Positions 10,100 through 19,705 of a DNA stretch of 38,589 nt are shown piece after piece; within the stretch, counting starts at the first letter, position 1, and each line of letters opens with the position of its first letter. This DNA is from Methanothrix sp. (lineage in GTDB: Archaea > Halobacteriota > Methanosarcinia > Methanotrichales > Methanotrichaceae), in assembly GCA_030372945.1 (NCBI GenBank), contig JAUCQD010000173.1, positions 1 to 38,589 on the forward strand, read 5' to 3'. Below the pieces are notes generated by a model that worked only from the letters and a program-made list of their open reading frames with translations, made no database searches and was not told the origin of the DNA. Made by a program: the position numbers and the translations under genes.

Positions 10100-10582
10100 A
10101 TGAAGATAAAATCCAGGCACTACCTCAAGGGGAGCGATGCCAGGAAGGTAATCGCAAGCCTCGAACAGTTCCTCGATGATCCTTCTCCTTTGAGGGCGGC
10201 ATCTTTGGAGATGGCCATCACCGACGAGGGCATCGATCTCATCTTCGTGAACGGCCGTCCCTTGATAATGCTCTTAGATGGCCAGCCATTTTTCACAGTG
10301 CTCGGAGCCATAGAACTTGGGCCCACAAAGAGGCTGGTGGTAGTGGATGCAGGAGCAGTTAGGTTTGTCGTGAATGGAGCGGATATCATGAACCCAGGGA
10401 TTGTCTCTGCGGACGCGGATATAGCTGCTGGCGACCTGGTGGTGGTAGTAGAGGAGAGACACAAAAAACCCTTGGCCATAGGCAAGGCGTTGATTCCTGG
10501 GAGGGAGATGAGAGGAGAAGGGAAGGCTGTAAAGTCGCTGCATCATGTGGGAGATCAAATCTGGAAAGGACTGGAGGGATGA
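10100..10582 (+). CDS. PUA-domain RNA-binding protein
   Basis: MKIKSRHYLKGSDARKVIASL...LVVVDAGAVRFVVNGADIMNPGIVSADADIAAGDLVVVVEERHKKPLAIGKAL is a typical PUA domain. Start could be 10091 or 10100. Confidence 0.88.
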   Translation: MKIKSRHYLKGSDARKVIASLEQFLDDPSPLRAASLEMAITDEGIDLIFVNGRPLIMLLDGQPFFTVLGAIELGPTKRLVVVDAGAVRFVVNGADIMNPGIVSADADIAAGDLVVVVEERHKKPLAIGKALIPGREMRGEGKAVKSLHHVGDQIWKGLEG

Positions 10583-10583
10583 G

Positions 10584-11480
10584 ATGGAGGAGATTGGCGA
10601 GCTAATCGGCAAGGGATTTGGCACATGGAAGAGAAACCTCAGCTTATGCATTCCATTCCTGCTCAGTTTCGCCCTCTCAATGCTTGTCATAATTGCCTTT
10701 TTGGCGGCTTTTCTCCTAACCGCAGTGCCTCTGGCGAGCATGAACTCTACGACTGTGGAGAGCGTCGAGGAGATGCAAGAGCTGTTTTCTCAGATGGAAG
10801 AATCCACAAGCGGCCTGTCACTGCAGCAGGTCATACAGATCATGCTGCTCTTTGTCATGCTGATAGTTCTCTTATCCTTGGTCAGTGCCTTCTTCACCGC
10901 CGGAGCCATCGGAATGGCCAGGCAGGCTCTGGAGATGGGCAAATCAGATACGAGGGCCATGTGGTCTGCAGGAAGGGAGCATTTCCTGAATATGTTCATT
11001 GCCACAATCTTGATGAACCTCATGACCATGGCCGGCTTGATATTCATTGCGCCGGGCATAGCGATCCTTCCAAGACCACTGCAGGCAGAACCTCAGGCAG
11101 TGAGCCTGTTGGTATTAGGAGTCCTCATGCTCATCCTCTATGTCTTTGCACTATCTCTTGCACTGGCGGCTGCGCCCTATGCTCTGGTTGTCGACAAGAT
11201 AGGAGCTCTGGATGCCATCAAGGCCAGCATAAGCTTCTTTCGGTACAACAAGTTCGACGTGCTGGTTCTCTGGTTGGTCGTAGTGGCCATAGCATTGGGA
11301 CTGCAGATGATCGGCGGCTCTTTCTCGGCGGGAGAGCACACAACCTATCAGCTTCTGTCAGTGATAACGGGCCTGATAAACATCCTGATCCTGTCACCTC
11401 TCTCTACCGTCTGGTGGACAAGGCTTTATATGGATAGAAAGGGATTGCTACTGGTCGATGACGTGAGGCAACCATGGTGA
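10584..11480 (+). CDS. Multi-pass membrane protein (DUF4013/GDPD membrane-domain-like)
   Basis: About six hydrophobic segments with an internal GAIGMARQALEMGKSDTRAMWSAGREHFLNMF motif. Start by similarity is uncertain; the ORF begins at 10545. Confidence 0.65.
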   Translation: MEEIGELIGKGFGTWKRNLSLCIPFLLSFALSMLVIIAFLAAFLLTAVPLASMNSTTVESVEEMQELFSQMEESTSGLSLQQVIQIMLLFVMLIVLLSLVSAFFTAGAIGMARQALEMGKSDTRAMWSAGREHFLNMFIATILMNLMTMAGLIFIAPGIAILPRPLQAEPQAVSLLVLGVLMLILYVFALSLALAAAPYALVVDKIGALDAIKASISFFRYNKFDVLVLWLVVVAIALGLQMIGGSFSAGEHTTYQLLSVITGLINILILSPLSTVWWTRLYMDRKGLLLVDDVRQPW

Positions 11481-11755
11481 ACTTTGAAAAACCAAGTTAC
11501 ATAGACATTATAATTCGCTTCCGGCAGCTCAAGCCTATGCAGCAATCGGCGGTTGTAGGTATCATCTTCTTCATCCTCAATTCCCTTTATTACATCCTTC
11601 TTTTGCACATGGGCCCAGTGGAGTCTGCCAGCATTTCAGTATACTCATCGATAGTTTTCATGGTGGTCTATTACTTCACAACCATCTTTGTGGTCAAAAA
11701 GAATATGCAAGCAGGATCATCAAAGGGACCGAAGAAGGGCCTCAGAAATAAGTGA
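11474..11755 (+). CDS. Small two-TM membrane protein, unknown function
   Basis: 93 aa with two hydrophobic segments and a basic C-terminus; overlaps the previous ORF end. Confidence 0.6.
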   Translation: MVNFEKPSYIDIIIRFRQLKPMQQSAVVGIIFFILNSLYYILLLHMGPVESASISVYSSIVFMVVYYFTTIFVVKKNMQAGSSKGPKKGLRNK

Positions 11756-11761
11756 GGGTTG

Positions 11762-12247
11762 ATGATGGAACTGAAAGTAATAAAGATGGACATTCCAGAA
11801 GGATCGAACCTGGTATTGGGACAGAGCCACTTTATCAAGACGGCTGAAGACCTCTATGAAGCCATTGCAGGCACAGTGCCAGGGGCCAAGTTCGCCGTCG
11901 CTTTCTCAGAAGCCAGCGGTGACTGTCTGGTGCGTTTAGAGGGCAACGACGCCGATTTGATCGAAGTGGCCAAGAAGAACTCGCTGGCGCTCGCCTGCGG
12001 CCACACCTTCGTCGTGCTCCTGAAGGGTGCTTTTCCCATAAATGTCTTGAACGCCATCAAGGGCATTCAGGAGGTTTGTGGCATATTCTGTGCAACAGCC
12101 AACCCACTGGAGGTCGTTGTGGCCGAGACTGAGCTTGGTCGAGGGATCATGGGCGTCATCGACGGATTCTCGCCCAGGGGCGTGGAGGATGCGAGCATGG
12201 TCGAGGAGCGGCGCAAGCTGCTGAGGAGGTTTGGATATAAGCTTTGA
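11762..12247 (+). CDS. Adenosine-specific kinase family protein
   Basis: MELKVIKMDIPEGSNLVLGQSHFIKTAEDLYEA...KFGVAFSEASG-type motifs, NALKGIQEVCGIFCATANP, GRGIMGVIDG. Matches the adenosine-specific kinase family as I recall it; start 11762 or 11765. Confidence 0.88.
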   Translation: MMELKVIKMDIPEGSNLVLGQSHFIKTAEDLYEAIAGTVPGAKFAVAFSEASGDCLVRLEGNDADLIEVAKKNSLALACGHTFVVLLKGAFPINVLNAIKGIQEVCGIFCATANPLEVVVAETELGRGIMGVIDGFSPRGVEDASMVEERRKLLRRFGYKL

Positions 12248-13541
12248 TCTGGCGGTTTTGAATGGCCGCGTTTTTACTCATGCGGGCCTGAAGGCCGTTG
12301 ACATCTGGATCAAAGACGGAAAAGTGTCTGCTCTTGGCGGCTCACACAGGGCAGACGAGAAGATCGATGCCAGGGGAATGCTGGTGCTGCCGGGTGCCAT
12401 CGACGCTCACGTTCATTTCCGCGAACCTGGGCAGGACTACAAAGAGGATTGGCTGAGCGGCTCCTTGTCTGCGGCAGCAGGCGGCGTGACTGCAGTTGTG
12501 GACCAGCCAAACACCGACCCAAAGACCTTGGACGCCAGATCATTTGAGATGAAGCTGGACCTCGCCCGGAGCCGCTCGGTTGTGGACTTCTGCATCAACG
12601 GGGGCCCAGGCAAGATCGAGGAGCTGGCCGGGGTCGGGGCTGCGGCCATAGGCGAGATCTTCACATACGAGCACAGCGACGAGGAGCTAAAAACAGTCCT
12701 GGAGGAGATCCGAAAGGCAGGAATGCTGGCAACTGTCCATGCTGAGGATGGCTCAGTGGTCAGGGAGAAGACTGAGCCTTTGAAGAGCTCGCATGATCCA
12801 CAGGTTTACTCCATGGCCAGGCCTGCTCTGGCAGAGACCAAAGCTATCGAAAAAGTGCTGGCGTGGTCAGAGCGGCTGCACATCTGCCACCTCAGCACCG
12901 GACTGGGATTGGATCTCGTGAGGGCGGCAAAGATGAGCGGCGAAGAGGTGAGCTGCGAGGTAGCTCCTCATCACCTCCTCTTCAATGCAAAGGACTACCG
13001 TCAACAGGGCTCCTTTCTGAAGATGAATCCACCTCTGCGTGGCCAGGCGGACTGTGACGCTCTTTGGGCAGGCCTGCGTGATGGAACTATCGATGCTCTG
13101 GCCTCTGACCATGCGCCTCACCTGCCAGAGGAGAAGAGAGATGACATCTGGGATGCGCCTGCTGGCGTTCCGGGCGTTGAGACTATGCTGCCCCTGATGC
13201 TCTTTTCAGTGAGACGGAATCTCATCAGCCTTGAGCGACTGGTGGATGCGACTGCTGCAAAACCTGCGAGGATATTTTCGCTGGCAGGCAAGGGTGCCAT
13301 AGAGCCTGGTAGGGATGCTGACCTGGTGATAGTGGACACCAAGAACGTGTCGGAGATAAAAGCCGATCATCTGCATAGCCGCGCGGATTGGACGCCCTAT
13401 GAAGGATTAAATGCCATATTTCCTCAAATGACCCTGGTCAGAGGCACTGTGGTCTATGATGGAGATCTGGCGGTCAGCCCTGGCTTTGGCCGTTTCCAGA
13501 GGATGCAAAGGGTTTTATTAGAACAAGGCCCAAATTTTTGA
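12231..13541 (+). CDS. pyrC: Dihydroorotase
   Basis: GAIDAHVHFREPGQDYKEDW, QPNTDP, HVSTG-like ICHLSTG, EVAPHHLLF, ASDHAPH, GVPGVETMLPLML. Confidence 0.94.
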   Translation: MDISFDLAVLNGRVFTHAGLKAVDIWIKDGKVSALGGSHRADEKIDARGMLVLPGAIDAHVHFREPGQDYKEDWLSGSLSAAAGGVTAVVDQPNTDPKTLDARSFEMKLDLARSRSVVDFCINGGPGKIEELAGVGAAAIGEIFTYEHSDEELKTVLEEIRKAGMLATVHAEDGSVVREKTEPLKSSHDPQVYSMARPALAETKAIEKVLAWSERLHICHLSTGLGLDLVRAAKMSGEEVSCEVAPHHLLFNAKDYRQQGSFLKMNPPLRGQADCDALWAGLRDGTIDALASDHAPHLPEEKRDDIWDAPAGVPGVETMLPLMLFSVRRNLISLERLVDATAAKPARIFSLAGKGAIEPGRDADLVIVDTKNVSEIKADHLHSRADWTPYEGLNAIFPQMTLVRGTVVYDGDLAVSPGFGRFQRMQRVLLEQGPNF

Positions 13542-13999
13542 GCATGAAACCCGATACAGGCACTAGCGATCTGGAACGCATGATCGGCAAGGCAGCTGTC
13601 GAGGCTGCCAGGATGTCAAGCCAGGCCAGTCAGGTAGCCAAAAAGATCTTGGGGGAGATGACCTGCGATGTAGGCGAGTCCAAGGGCTATGATTGGGCAG
13701 CCGTCGATCTTCTGGATACCGACGAAGAGCTGATCGCCCTCGTGGCTCTGCCAGGCGCGAGCAAAGAGAATATCGACCTGAGGGCTACGGAGGACAGCCT
13801 TTATGTCGAGACCAAGGCCAACCCGAGAGCTGGAAAATATCTGCGCAGGGAGATAAGCCCAATCGGTCAGAAGCGAGACCTCAAGCTGCCAGTAGAGGTC
13901 AAACCAGAGCAGATCAAGGCCAGCTTCAAGGACGGCATCCTTGAGGTTCACCTGCCCAAACTGGTAGTAATAAATGCCCAGAAAGTGCGGGTCGAGTAG
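13538..13999 (+). CDS. Hsp20/alpha-crystallin family small heat-shock protein
   Basis: LIALVALPGASKENIDLRATEDSLYVETKA...LKLPVEVKPEQIKASFKDGILEVHLPK. Start TTG 13538 or ATG 13544. Confidence 0.9.
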   Translation: MSMKPDTGTSDLERMIGKAAVEAARMSSQASQVAKKILGEMTCDVGESKGYDWAAVDLLDTDEELIALVALPGASKENIDLRATEDSLYVETKANPRAGKYLRREISPIGQKRDLKLPVEVKPEQIKASFKDGILEVHLPKLVVINAQKVRVE

Positions 14000-14003
14000 G
14001 TTC

Positions 14004-15065
14004 TCAGAGATATCCCTCGATCTTTTTAGTCATTTTTCTGGCATGTCTCATGAAGACCCTCTTTGCGAGACACTCGATATCCAAATTCAAACCGGCGACA
14101 TAATGGGCCAGGCACGGCCCTCCGCACAGCCACCGATCAGTACAGACTTGGCATACTTGAGGGGCTTGCACCATAGAGCGTGCTGCAGCCATCCGATCCA
14201 AGAGCCCATCTGCAAAGCCGGGTCTCTTGATGTCGCCCAACCCAAGATTCGGATTGAGAAGAGATGGGCAGACGTAAGATCTGCCATCGGCCAGCACAAC
14301 CAGAGATCTGCATGAATCAAAATAGCAGTGATGGAGCCTCTTTTCATCACGACGCAGTGTGCCACACATCCGCTCGATCTCCCTGAATCTTATCCTTCGT
14401 CCGCCCATCTCAGCAATTCGATCAGCGCGTTTTATGGCAGCCTCAATGCCATTGGCTGCCATTGTGGCTTCGGGCTGCATCGAGCGGCTTGCTCTGCCAA
14501 CTGGCCGCAGGAAGTCCATGGCGATTCCTTCCACATTTCCAAGATAGCTCAGCAGGTCCACCAGCCCCTCAAGCGCCCCTGCGTTTGCACTGGATATGAC
14601 GCATGTCGCGCCCACACGAATGCCATCTTCTCGCAGGGCAAAAATCCCTTTCAGTGCTGACCTTGTGGAGCCTCTGCCATCCGGAAAAGGCCGAAGAGGG
14701 TCGTTCACCAGAGGAGGGCCATCCAGGCTCACGCCTACTGCGATCTTGAGGCTTTTGAGCCTCTCGGCAACATCTGGAGTGATAAGGGTAGCATTGGTCT
14801 GAACCTGGCAGGGAACCTGCAGGCCAATCTCGCCGAGGTATGCCACTGCCCCCTCAATGAGATCGAGCCTCAGAAGGGGCTCGCCGCCTGTGAACTGGAT
14901 CTTGAATCTGCCGAAGCATTCCGCCATCACGTCTATGGCCCGCTTGGCAGTGATCCAGCTCATCGAGGCGCTCGACTCGCCGCCACGGGCATAGCAGTAG
15001 CGGCAGCGAAGGTTGCAATCCCTTGTCACGGACAAGGCAAGCAGGCCGGGGTCTTCCTCGATCAT
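14004..15065 (-). CDS. Radical SAM protein with SPASM-like C-terminal Cys cluster
   Basis: CNLRCRYCYARGG (CxxxCxxC), FTGGEPLLR, SLDGP; C-terminus has Cys cluster C...C(PS)...CQVCTDRWLCGGPC. Confidence 0.9.
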   Translation of the reverse strand: MIEEDPGLLALSVTRDCNLRCRYCYARGGESSASMSWITAKRAIDVMAECFGRFKIQFTGGEPLLRLDLIEGAVAYLGEIGLQVPCQVQTNATLITPDVAERLKSLKIAVGVSLDGPPLVNDPLRPFPDGRGSTRSALKGIFALREDGIRVGATCVISSANAGALEGLVDLLSYLGNVEGIAMDFLRPVGRASRSMQPEATMAANGIEAAIKRADRIAEMGGRRIRFREIERMCGTLRRDEKRLHHCYFDSCRSLVVLADGRSYVCPSLLNPNLGLGDIKRPGFADGLLDRMAAARSMVQAPQVCQVCTDRWLCGGPCLAHYVAGLNLDIECLAKRVFMRHARKMTKKIEGYL

Positions 15066-15107
15066 TGAAGCGTTCTCATCCTTTCAGCTATCGAGACAAA
15101 AATCAGT

Positions 15108-18100
15108 CTATGCCTGATCGTCCTCGATCCACCCTTCGATCTCCAGATAAACCTCCCGAAGCTCCTGCTTCATCTCGTCTGACGCCTGCCACATCCCACG
15201 TTCCACTGCCTCAAGCAGCCTCTCGGTGATGTTCTGCAGGGCGTGGGGATTCACACCTTTTAGCCACTCCTGCATCTCCCTGTCGAGGGCGTACCTGCGA
15301 GCCAGAGCCTCATACATCCAATCTTCCAAAACCTCGGCGGTTGCATCCCAGCCGAAGGCGATGTCCACCATCCTTGACATGTCACCAGCGCCCTTGTAGC
15401 CGTGACGCTTCATGCTCTCGATCCACTTCGGGTTGAGGATGCGGGCCCGGAAGATGTGCTTTGTCTCCTCGACTGTGCTCCTGGTCTTCACCCTGTCAGG
15501 ATCTGAGCTGTCGCCGCAGTACGATCTGGGAAGCTCGCCTTTCAGCGCCTTGACTGCTGCGATCATGCCTCCATGGTAGGAGTAGAAATCATCGCCATCC
15601 AGCATATCGTACTCGCGGGTGTCCTCGTTCTTGACTGTCAGGTCGAGGCGGCTGAGCCGTCTGCGGAACTCATCTGGAGCAGTCGCTCCGAAGTTCTTGC
15701 GGCCGTAGGCATAGCCTCCCCACTTCACGTAGATCTCTGCCAGGTCTTTTTCGTCCTTCCAGTTCTTGGAGTCGATGGCGTCTGAGACGCCTGCACCGTA
15801 GGCTCCGGGACGGCAGCCAAAGATGCGGTAGCATGCCTCGATTTTGGCAAGCTCCCTCTCGACTCCTGCAGCAGTCTTCTCAGAGATGTCTGCTGAAACG
15901 TGCTTTGCCAGGAAGTTCTTCTCAGGCGGCTCCTTCTGCTGCGCCACAAGCTCAACAGCCTCATCAACGAGATGAACGATATTGGGAAATGCATCACGGA
16001 AGAATCCGCTGATGCGCAGCATAACGTCAATGCGTGGACGCTGAAGCTCCTCCAGGGGGATGAGCTCTATCCCGGTGACTCTTCCGCTCCTCTCCTCCCA
16101 GACTGGACGAACGCCCATGAGGCATAGGACCTCGGCGATGTCATCGCCTTTGGTTCGCATTGTGGGACTTCCCCAGATAACGATCCCCAGAGATTCAGGA
16201 TAGCGTCCCTCATCCTCTAGATAGCGCTTGAGCAGAGCTTCTGCCTGGGCTACGCCCACCTTCCAGGCCGCCTTGGAGGGAATGGCCTGGGGATCGACGG
16301 AGTAGAAGTTCCTTGCAGTGGGAAGTATGTCTGCCATCCCACGAGTGGGAGCACCCGAGGGACCGGGCAGGACAAAGCCGCCCTGACAGGCACAAAGGGT
16401 GGCTGAAAGCTCGTCCACAGTTGCATCGATATTGGGCACAAGCGTGGCTGCGATGTAGTCCAGCACCAATTCAACCTTTGGATTTCTCCTTCCCAGTATC
16501 TGCTCTTCCAGAGCTAAAATATGCGCTCTGTCGAAGCCCTGCTCATGAAGTCCTGTGACCAGCCGCAGGGCAAGGGCGTTCAGCTCTTCAATGACCTGGC
16601 CGCAGGTCTTCGATCCTGAGGTGAGCTTGCCCCTGTTGGCCAGAAGATAATCGTAATCGTAGCCCAGGGACTCTGCCAGAGACTGGCGGAGAGAGGGCAC
16701 AGGGCCGTTGGCAATCCTGGTGAGAGCAACCAGGAACTCGTCCATGCGCAAGCCTTCTGGCGGCTCGCCCAGTATGTGAAGCCCGTCCCTGATCTGAGTG
16801 TCTGCCATCTCGTGCAGATATTCGTGAAGGCTTTCCAGGAATTTGTCAAAATCCAGGAACGCTGCCTTCTCATCGATCTCAAGGTCGTGGTCCAGCTTGG
16901 CCTCGCATGCCTTCTCCCAGATCATCCTCTTTTGCGTCTGCAGCTTGGCTGGGTCCTCAGAGGCTGCCTGATAGTAATCGGCAAGCATCACCTCAAGCTC
17001 TGCCATCTCGTCGTAGGCATCGGCATTGTGCATCACTGGAACCAGATGATCGATGATGCAGCAGTAGCTCCTCCTCTTGGCCTGAGTTCCCTCGCCTGGA
17101 TTGTTTATGATGTAGGGATAGATGTTGGGAAGATCGGATATGGCGATGTCAGGGAAGCATGACTGGGAAAGGCCCACGGACTTTCCAGGAAGCCATTCAA
17201 GAGAGCCGTGCTTTCCGATGTGCATGACGGCGTCGGCCCGGAATACATCCCGAATCCAGCGGTAGTAGGCGTAGTAGTGGTGGGGAATAGGGTGATCGGG
17301 GCTATGATAGATGGCTGCCGGGTCCTCCATAAAGCCGCGCGGCGGCTGAAGGCCGATGAAGATGTTGCCATTGATTATCCCCGGAATTATCAGTCTCTTC
17401 TCATGAACGAAAAGCTCTCCTGGAGGCTCTCCCCAGGCTGAGGCCATCTTCTCTTGCACTGCCACTGGGAGCTGCCCAAACCAGGATTCATATTCCTCCT
17501 CCGGCACTGAGTCGATCGCCCTCCTCGCCAGCTCAGCAGGGCTCCTCCAGCGCCTGTCGAGGGTGAGCCCTCTCTTCACCTCCTCTATCAGGGCCTGGCC
17601 GCTCTTGGGAATACTCTCAATCGTGTATCCCGCGTCCTTCATGCCCTTCATGATGTTCAAGACCGATTCAGGCGAGTCCAGCCCGAAGGCCGAGCCAATT
17701 CGATCGTCCCTGGGAGGATAGTTGTGTAAGATTATTGCCACCTTCTTCTGGAAATTGGGAATATGCCGAAGCCTCGCCCAGTTCAGGCTCAGCCGCACGA
17801 TCTTGGAGATGCGCTCGGGCAGCGGCTCAAACCTGATGATCCTCGCCCCAGTCAGCGGATCAATGTCTGATCTCTCCCTGGCTGCCACAGGAACCGCAAT
17901 CAGCATTCCGTCAAATTCCGGCATGGCGACCCCCATGGAGATGTCCAAGGGGCTCAAGCCCTGCAGCGACTGCATCCACTCCGCAGGAGAGTTGTAGGTC
18001 ACGATGGCCTTCAGTACTGGAACATTCAGCCTCTTCAAGAACCACTGCTCAGATCTTGCGACCTCCTCTGCCTCGTATCTGCCTGATCCCTCCCAAGGCC

Positions 18101-18890
18101 TGATGGAGAGCGAGAACATGAGGATGCTGATCAGGACGTCTATGAGGGGGCGTCCGTCAAACATGAAGAAATTTTCAACCACCCACTCCGCACCCTTCGT
18201 TCCCCGCTCGATGTCTTTTTGGGCGTGAAGGAAGACTGGAATGACATTTGCTCCCTGCCCCTCGATCTCAGCTATCAGACTGTCGATGAACGCAGTGTTC
18301 CCCGCCCGCCAAAGGCTCTGGTAGAACCACAATCCGACCGTGGGCCTGCCGGCTACGTACTTGCTCTTCAGATACTCGTCCAGCGTCGGGACGTGATCGA
18401 ACTCCGGGTGATAGATGCCCTCCCAGGTGGGCCTCATGGGCTTGGAAAAAACATAATCTGCACCTGCGAGATGATTGGCCAGGTAGAGGAGGAGGTTGTA
18501 GAAGTTCTCCCGTCCGCCGTAGTCGAGATATTGGGACAAACTCCTGTAGACCTCGCCATCGACGGTCGACAGCCTCATGAGATCGGTCTCTGGCTCATTT
18601 GAGGCTGACTGGGCAAAGATCGAGGCGCCGCTGTTTTGCAGCATCTGGATCAGCTCGTCGAAGTAGGGGAGGCTCTTCCTTCCGCCGTGCAAATTGAAGA
18701 TGACCAGATGACAGCCTCGGGCATTCTGCACAAACTGCTCCCTTTGGGCAGCATCCTTGAGGTCCTCGCCAGATCTGACTGCCACCTCTGCAACCTCCCC
18801 TTTCTGGCGGATCAGCTCTTTTAGTGCTGATGTGAGAGGGAAGACGTCGCTTGCTTCCTGTGTTGTGACATAGGCAATCTTGACCTTCAT
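15108..18890 (-). CDS. cobN: CobN-family cobaltochelatase large subunit
   Basis: 1260 aa; MHIGKHGSLEWLPGKSVGLSQSCFPDIAISDLPNIYPYIINNPGEGTQAKRRSYCCIIDHLVPVM and GVRPVWEERSGRVTGIELIPLEELQRPRIDV are diagnostic CobN/BchH-type blocks. Confidence 0.95.
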   Translation of the reverse strand: MKVKIAYVTTQEASDVFPLTSALKELIRQKGEVAEVAVRSGEDLKDAAQREQFVQNARGCHLVIFNLHGGRKSLPYFDELIQMLQNSGASIFAQSASNEPETDLMRLSTVDGEVYRSLSQYLDYGGRENFYNLLLYLANHLAGADYVFSKPMRPTWEGIYHPEFDHVPTLDEYLKSKYVAGRPTVGLWFYQSLWRAGNTAFIDSLIAEIEGQGANVIPVFLHAQKDIERGTKGAEWVVENFFMFDGRPLIDVLISILMFSLSIRPWEGSGRYEAEEVARSEQWFLKRLNVPVLKAIVTYNSPAEWMQSLQGLSPLDISMGVAMPEFDGMLIAVPVAARERSDIDPLTGARIIRFEPLPERISKIVRLSLNWARLRHIPNFQKKVAIILHNYPPRDDRIGSAFGLDSPESVLNIMKGMKDAGYTIESIPKSGQALIEEVKRGLTLDRRWRSPAELARRAIDSVPEEEYESWFGQLPVAVQEKMASAWGEPPGELFVHEKRLIIPGIINGNIFIGLQPPRGFMEDPAAIYHSPDHPIPHHYYAYYRWIRDVFRADAVMHIGKHGSLEWLPGKSVGLSQSCFPDIAISDLPNIYPYIINNPGEGTQAKRRSYCCIIDHLVPVMHNADAYDEMAELEVMLADYYQAASEDPAKLQTQKRMIWEKACEAKLDHDLEIDEKAAFLDFDKFLESLHEYLHEMADTQIRDGLHILGEPPEGLRMDEFLVALTRIANGPVPSLRQSLAESLGYDYDYLLANRGKLTSGSKTCGQVIEELNALALRLVTGLHEQGFDRAHILALEEQILGRRNPKVELVLDYIAATLVPNIDATVDELSATLCACQGGFVLPGPSGAPTRGMADILPTARNFYSVDPQAIPSKAAWKVGVAQAEALLKRYLEDEGRYPESLGIVIWGSPTMRTKGDDIAEVLCLMGVRPVWEERSGRVTGIELIPLEELQRPRIDVMLRISGFFRDAFPNIVHLVDEAVELVAQQKEPPEKNFLAKHVSADISEKTAAGVERELAKIEACYRIFGCRPGAYGAGVSDAIDSKNWKDEKDLAEIYVKWGGYAYGRKNFGATAPDEFRRRLSRLDLTVKNEDTREYDMLDGDDFYSYHGGMIAAVKALKGELPRSYCGDSSDPDRVKTRSTVEETKHIFRARILNPKWIESMKRHGYKGAGDMSRMVDIAFGWDATAEVLEDWMYEALARRYALDREMQEWLKGVNPHALQNITERLLEAVERGMWQASDEMKQELREVYLEIEGWIEDDQA

Positions 18891-19128
18891 CGCATTAATC
18901 CATCCCGCTATCTTTATTGATCATGCTGACTTTCTCGTAACAAAACATTTTTTAATTTAAAGCTAGTTTAGTTGATTAAATAAAGCTTTCGAGGCATTCT
19001 CGATCATCTGGCGAGTTGGTAGTCTGCTTGTGACATGTGGATAAGCGCAAAATCAATAACTTCAGGCGATCCAAACCATCAACCAATCAGTGGGCATCGG
19101 ACAAAGATCAACAGAACTTTGGATATCA

Positions 19129-19170
19129 ATTTCGATAACGATTTCGATAACGATTTCGATAACGATATCG
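19129..19170. repeat. Tandem array of 12-bp unit ATTTCGATAACG (3 exact copies plus ATATCG)
   Basis: Sequence ATTTCGATAACGATTTCGATAACGATTTCGATAACGATATCG read directly; coordinates could be off by one. Confidence 0.85.
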
Positions 19171-19353
19171 TTCAAAATAAACACACTTAGAGGAACCAGT
19201 TCTTCAGGATCAGCTCAATGAAAGTAGACTATCGGTCGTCACATAGCGATTCATGATGTCTATCAGGCGTCGCTCAACAACAGGTCAACCTGCAATTGTA
19301 GCTTTGTTTTCAACGTTTCAGTGCTCAAATGACAGGGAGTTCAGGGTAAAAAT

Positions 19354-19462
19354 GCGTACTCGCTTTACTGAAAACCATCACTGGAGTCGAATGAAAATGA
19401 CCTATTTTACGGCAAACACCCATTACTTCGCCCGTTAGCTCTATTCAGTAATCTGAGTACGC
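19354..19462. repeat. 19-bp imperfect inverted repeat flanking a ~71-nt interval
   Basis: Left arm GCGTACTCgctTTACTGAA (19354-19372), right arm TTCAGTAAtctGAGTACGC (19444-19462); 16 of 19 positions pair. Confidence 0.7.
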
Positions 19463-19705
19463 GATCGGCCTTTCCGATGTATTCATTCCTGCCTTTGCAG
19501 CTTATTGGCAGACTTCTAAAAAAATTAAATTATTATTAATACTTTTATTAAGATTGTGGAGATCTGTTAATTTGCACCGCAAAATGATGAGGTAAAATGG
19601 TCCAACAATCGATTTAAACCAATACTACTACTAATAATTTTTGTAGTTAGCAAAAGATTTTTGTAAAAGATCTTAGCTAAATACAGAACTGTAGGAGCGG
19701 TTTGT

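Noticed and set aside
10625-11437. 270-aa forward ORF overlapping the membrane-protein gene
   Set aside because: The alternative frame has typical shadow composition (His/Gly/Arg/Ser-rich), while frame 10545..11480 encodes coherent TM helices.
14004-15107. RiPP gene cluster around the SPASM-like radical SAM protein
   Set aside because: No short precursor ORF, transporter or peptidase is visible next to it; the neighbour is cobN.
19129-19170. Possible CRISPR array
   Set aside because: Units are directly adjacent 12-mers with no spacers, and no cas genes are nearby.
19253-19438. 61-aa ORF in the large intergenic region
   Set aside because: No ribosome-binding context or domain; it spans one arm of the inverted repeat and has random composition.
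18891-19705. Chromosomal replication origin
   Set aside because: No cdc6/orc1 gene nearby and no recognisable ORB element; the iteron-like array alone is insufficient.
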